Shown: piece after piece, positions 60,301 through 64,000 of the stretch
Layout: each line of letters opens with the position of its first letter
Numbering within the stretch: position 1 is the stretch's first letter
Origin: Pinus tabuliformis
Taxonomy: Eukaryota; Streptophyta; Pinopsida; Pinales; Pinaceae
Length of the DNA stretch: 64,000 nt
Reading direction: 5' to 3'
NCBI GenBank assembly: GCA_031772625.1
Contig: CM062819.1
Location: 825,447,003-825,511,002 of the forward strand
Notes under the pieces: model-generated
Seen by the model: only the letters and a program-made list of their open reading frames with translations
Databases searched by the model: none
What the model was told of the DNA's origin: nothing
Translations under genes and position numbers: made by a program

Positions 60301-61514
60301 CCTTTGAAATTAGGATTACGAATCTGAGGCTCCGGCTTGTCAAGGGTGATCTTTTCAAGTGCCCTCTTTATCTGTTCAACATCACGATGTAACTGATTTG
60401 AAGTGGATGCTTCCTCCTTAATTGTGACTCGCTTTTCTGCCTTCATCCTTGCTCTTTTATCATTTAAATTTGCCTCAACGATGACAACAATTTTCTGCAT
60501 TTCTTCCAATGTAGGTGGATCTCTGTCTCTCAATGAATAAGCCATCTTCGGATCAAAACCATCCGGGAACTTAAGAAGTGCTGATTTTCTAGATGGCCTC
60601 AAATCATCGGGAATAGCATTATAAACTGTATTGAATCTGATTATGTAATCTTGAACAGACTCACCCGGATTACGCTTGAGGTTGTTGTATTCGGCATTAA
60701 TTTGAAGCGGATCCTTTCTGATTTCCCACCGATCTAAAAACTGATTCTGAAGTGCTTCCAAAGTAGTGATGCTGTTGGCTGTCAACCCTCTGAACCATTT
60801 TCTAACTTCTCCTGCAAATGTTTGCACGAATAACCGCATGGTAACATCTTCTTCATCTAACTCATATAGATCGAAAAATGTGGTCATCTTATCGATATGT
60901 TGCTGAGCTGTAATACTTTGTGGAGTGCCATCAAACATGGGAATTTTACTTTGGTAATCAGCTGGCATATCATGAAGATTTGCAGGTAAAACCAATGGGG
61001 CAAACCGGGCAGCCATTGCTCTCAGAGGGGGAGTAGGATGAGTATGAAGTGGAGGAGCTGTGATAGTAGGGATTATTATAAGAGGAGGTGTAGTTTGTGG
61101 AGTTGGGGGAGTCGGAGGTGTGGGAGACGAAGGAGGAGAACCGACTGCTGATTCAGGATAGGTGATTATAGGTGAAACTGAAACATAAGGAGGGTAAGAT
61201 TCTTTGTGAGCCGTGATAGTAGATCCAATGTGATCAGAGATACTCTCAACAAAATCAGCAATGGTAGTAGCTTGAACACTTGACTGAAGATGTCTTAAGA
61301 TGAAATTTTCAACCAATTTATTATGTCTCTCAAACTCAATAACAACTGCAAAATCAGGGTCAAGAACTAGAGAATCGAGCGCACTTTCAGACTTAGCTTT
61401 AAACAGAGACAACTCAAAGCTTTCGTCAAAATCTAAATCTTCAAGATAATAAAAAATAGCTGGGCATGAATGAGATCTGAAAATGGGTCTAGGATCTGTA
61501 GCCAGCTTGTTTTC
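57339..61514 (-). pseudogene. Tat-like gag-protease-RNase H-reverse transcriptase, one stop from intact
   Basis: The frame is open from 61514 (after a TGA at 61515-61517) to the TGA at 57339-57341. Numbering codons from 61412: a Pro/Thr-rich N-terminus (80-130); gag core about 150-330 (MRLFVQTFAGEVRKWFRGL, NPGESVQDYIIRFN); a Gln-rich linker with no CCHC knuckle seen; protease 630-720 with FDSGASHNLM at 637-646; an RNase H at 842-975 with all four acidic residues (MDFDGAVGS, NNEAEYEAL, VYGDSELV, GVADALAKA); RT about 1100-1357 with YLDD at 1296-1299. The final TGA fits a CGA-to-TGA change. No in-frame ATG occurs before codon 133 (61014-61016, context GCAATGGCT). The start is therefore unclear: non-ATG, spliced, or the codon-133 ATG. 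Confidence 0.92.
58487..58889 (-). other. Additional (archaeal-type) RNase H domain upstream of RT
   Basis: Sub-domain of the gag-pol frame, codons 842-975. It removes RNA from RNA:DNA hybrids during reverse transcription. The sequence GLWTMDFDGAVGSNGAGI ... NNEAEYEALIAGL ... VYGDSELVIKQVKGE ... NGVADALAKAAS matches the aRNH type found in plant Tat elements. It lies between protease and RT, whereas the usual place is between native RNase H and integrase. Confidence 0.88.
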
Positions 61515-61517
61515 TCA

Positions 61518-61774
61518 AAATGACTAGGAAAGAAAAAGCATTCAGCCTGTGAAAGCTCTCAATCTATCATCCACGGCTCAGAGTTAACAAATACACAGGG
61601 ATAAGATGTCAAAGAAGTGCTACGTTCACAAGCTCACAGAGATTGACTGAAGCAGCGTTTATCTACTTGCGCTGATGTAAAACAAGAGCGTTTTCGAAGG
61701 CTACCTGGCGTAACTTCAGGCTCCGTCTAAGACTTATGAAATAACACGTTCAATGAGCAAAGGATTAGATGTTC
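61518..61774 (-). other. Leader between primer-binding site and gag frame
   Basis: About 257 bases without an ORF. On the minus strand it contains TTTTTCTTTCCTAG (61524-61537), a good 3' splice-site match 7 bases before the frame opens, and CCAGGTAGCC (about 61700-61709), a weak 5' site. Confidence 0.4.
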
Positions 61775-61792
61775 TCCCCAGTATGGTCGCCA
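61775..61792 (-). promoter_or_regulatory. Tat-like primer-binding site (Arg-tRNA type)
   Basis: Minus strand TGGCGACCATACTGGGGA, three bases from the LTR end. Its complement ends GGTCGCCA, the form of some plant arginine tRNA 3' ends. Ogre elements are known to use tRNA-Arg. Confidence 0.75.
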
Positions 61793-61795
61793 GTA

Positions 61796-64000
61796 TGTTA
61801 GCACTTGAAATTTCACCTCAGGCTGAGAAAGGCAAACCTCAAAGCTACATCAAACCATTCAGCCTCGTAGCTAGCCCTACGGGGCAGGAGAAGGCTCTCT
61901 CCGGTCAATCTCGGTAGATCTTCAATGGGATGAGATGACCAACACGGTAACACTGATATTAGGCTAGTAAACTGATTTGAAGGTCGATTTGGGGGTTTTT
62001 GGGGTTTTTGGTGGCAAATTGAGGAACTGCAATTTAGGGTGCGGGGATTTGACACAGTTTCTGCAGGGAGGTCTTTGGGGCGAGGTAGGAGCCTGTATTG
62101 ATGCCTTTAACTGAAATGAATGGTTAGGAATGAAAGATGAGGAGCTAAAGAGAGCAAACAATCAGTTTTAATTCTCTTTAGACAGAAGAAAACATTGAAA
62201 TTAAACAAATTTAAAAGCAGAGCATGGCTAGCATGAATTCATACTTTATCACTTCATTTGTTTAATGTGCAACAGTAAAGAAAGGAAATGAATCACATAA
62301 CAAAGCTTACAAGAACATGAAGAAACACACCATCAACACATGAGTCCACAAGAATCCCAAAGATGACTGCAAAACCCTGGTCTTCCTTAGCCAAAAATTG
62401 CAGAGATACAAGTGAAATAATACAGTGATAACTTCTCCCTCAAGAGTCCAACCATGAAAATGAGCAAGAAAGTACATAATATAGACGATCTAACCTCTTT
62501 CCCTCCCTCCATGGGTCGAGATCACTATCCTAGGAGCTGTTTGAACCACTTCTAAACTAAGCACTAGAAAATAGGCAGTCAAAACAACTTGCCTCTATAA
62601 ACTTGGAAACCAGTTCATACATTCAATTTTTACCCTTTACATGCAAGAATCTTCTAGAAGAGTTAAACAAGAGTAAAAATATCCAAAAAGTGTCACAATT
62701 ACATCCAAGAGGACCACCATCCACCTCAAAAAGTCAAACTGGAGCCAAACTGCGTTTTCTGGGCTGAACTGGTCAAATCTGGCAAAGTTTCCTCAATGGG
62801 TCGCGCACATTTCCTCAACGGGTCGCGCACTTTGGAGCTCTGTTTGGAGGCCTTCCCGGTGTCAGAATTAGGTGCAGGATATCTCGTTGGAAAGGTCTCT
62901 GAGTCTAATTTCCAACCCAACTAGAATTTTTGGATTTGGAGGTCATTTGCCCAGTCAAAAGTCAATTCTCCCAAGACTGCTTATGCAACTCAAAAAAGGG
63001 GAAGAAAGTCAAATTTTGCATGTATTTTGACCTTCTGGAGGCCCAAACCCCCATAAAAACTCAAGTCCATCAATATGCATGTGTAACTTTGCATGAAAAA
63101 TCCAGAAATGTTGAGTTTTTACAAAACGGAGCTACAATGACAAAGGGTCTCACCGGGGGTGAGACCCGTTGAGAAGCCAAAACCTGTAAATTTCCCAAAA
63201 ATACCAAAATTACCCAAAATTCTCAAATTTTTTTGGGATTTGTGCTGTAGCTGATGCTAGTGAGTGCCATGATCTTTGAGGGATGCCTCAGCCAAGATAC
63301 GGAGTGGATTGGTCTTCTTCCTCCACCTAAGAGCCTCGGACAACCTCCTTTGGAACATTTTCATCTTGGCTTTGCATACGTGCATTCTTGCCCAATAGTG
63401 ATTATTCATGTTTATCAACAGCTTTTTCTCTTGGTTGGCCTTAGCCAACAGCCTCTCCAAGTGGGCATTCTCCTGAATGAGCAGTGACTCTCGGTCAGCA
63501 GGCAATGGATCACCGGGCCTCCTACGGTTCAAGACTCGGTCGCTACGAATCCTCCATAGATCATCAAGTGCCTTCTCCTCCTCTAGCTATGTGTTGCGCT
63601 GCTCCAGGTAGGTGATGGTCCATTGGGCACCCTCAAGTCTCCTCTGTAAAACATCATTTTCAGCCCTAAGATGCTGAATGATCTCCTTCGCCTCTTGGCT
63701 AGGAGAACTGGCCTCGAGATCAATAACCGGATCCTCATGAATCATGGGCTTTTTGCCCCTCTGCAGTACCTGTGCTGGTGAAGAAAGCGACGCCCCTTCC
63801 ACCTGATGTGGAGATAACACTCGCTGAGCTGAAGATGAAGGTGAGACCCCTTCCACCTGCTGTGGAGATAGTACTCGCCTAGCTGCTGCAAATAAGGCCC
63901 TTGGGCCTTTCTGATAAGTGACCAAAGGAGTGGAGCTAACATGTCGGGTGATGGGAGCAACGGGCTACTGAGATGGTCCTCCCTCCTCATGAATGACCTC
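61796..64000 (-). repeat. Tat-like 5' LTR (partial; continues past the window)
   Basis: Aligns with 50384-52596 with few differences (for example about five in the first 340 bases, and a 9-base gap near 62284). The region 61796-63240 has no gene. Small ORFs at 61813-62055, 61964-62161 and 62726-62920 lie in conserved LTR sequence without a domain. Confidence 0.93.
63257..64000 (-). pseudogene. LTR ORF, second copy (3' half, broken by two TAG)
   Basis: Same protein as 51853-53364: the Pro/Ser repeat RVLSPQQVEGVSPSS and the coiled-coil end, finishing at 63257. Two TAG codons interrupt it: one near 63585-63588 after LEQRNT, and one near 63966 in the PSQ-PVAP stretch. Both stand where the other copy has CAG. 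The start of the ORF lies outside the window. Confidence 0.75.

Larger units (their letters stand above)
50384..64000 (-). mobile_element. Giant Tat/Ogre-like Ty3/gypsy retrotransposon, cut by the window edge
   Basis: Read right to left: 5' LTR (partial, from 64000 to 61796), primer-binding site, leader, gag-PR-RNase H-RT, native RNase H, integrase, candidate polypurine tract, and 3' LTR ending at 50384. The long LTRs, Arg-tRNA-type primer site and second RNase H place it near the Tat/Ogre lineage. The internal region is about 6.5 kb. With a 4.9-kb LTR the whole element would be about 16.3 kb. The two LTR copies differ by about 1-3% by eye, so it is recent. It inserted into X copy 3 at GTGTG; the partner target duplication lies outside the window. 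Confidence 0.9.

Overview
The window is plant nuclear DNA made almost entirely of transposable elements. I found no intact host gene, rRNA, tRNA or CRISPR array. Plant-type Ty3/gypsy lineages (Tat-like and a chromovirus), primer-binding sites matching initiator-Met tRNA and an Arg-type tRNA, AT-rich spacers and nested insertions all point to a large-genome seed plant. A gymnosperm is my guess; the sequence does not prove it.

Layout. 1-2.5 kb: 3' end of a decayed Tat-type element (integrase plus 3' tail) on the + strand. 2.5-12.8 kb: old non-coding sequence with degenerate short tandem repeats and scattered LTR-like fragments. 12.8-18.9 kb: a DUF4283/zinc-knuckle pseudogene segment, a TA microsatellite, three foldback (hairpin) elements and two tandem duplications. 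19-25.6 kb: two copies of repeat segment X, separated by remnants of two minus-strand LTR elements (one gypsy-like, one copia-like).

24.5-50.4 kb is best read as a head-to-tail array of one large, apparently non-coding, minus-strand LTR retroelement. Three ~540-bp LTRs (30148-30689, 32752-33292, 43152-43695) each have a primer-binding site on the left and a polypurine-like stretch on the right, as in internal-LTR-internal-LTR. The ~9.8-kb internal region between the second and third LTRs carries a 1.8-kb pure GA tract and an antisense DUF4283 pseudogene. Two later insertions interrupt the array. One is a complete 5.87-kb chromovirus (43889-49756) with a perfect 5-bp target duplication (CTCAT) and two paralogous empty sites in the window. 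The other is a giant Tat/Ogre-like element that enters at 50384 and runs past the right edge.

The Tat-like element is the most interesting object. Read on the minus strand it has gag, protease, an extra RNase H placed before the reverse transcriptase, RT, a degenerate native RNase H, and integrase. Only one stop codon and one 1-bp frameshift break about 6 kb of coding sequence. Its LTRs are very long (about 4.9 kb inferred, at least 2.2 kb seen in both copies) and themselves contain a ~500-codon ORF, GC-rich boxes and a perfect hairpin. The two LTRs differ by only a few percent by eye, so it is the youngest element here. The chromovirus is older: its LTRs differ at roughly one base in ten, and its single reading frame holds 16 in-frame stops, nearly all explicable as C-to-T changes.
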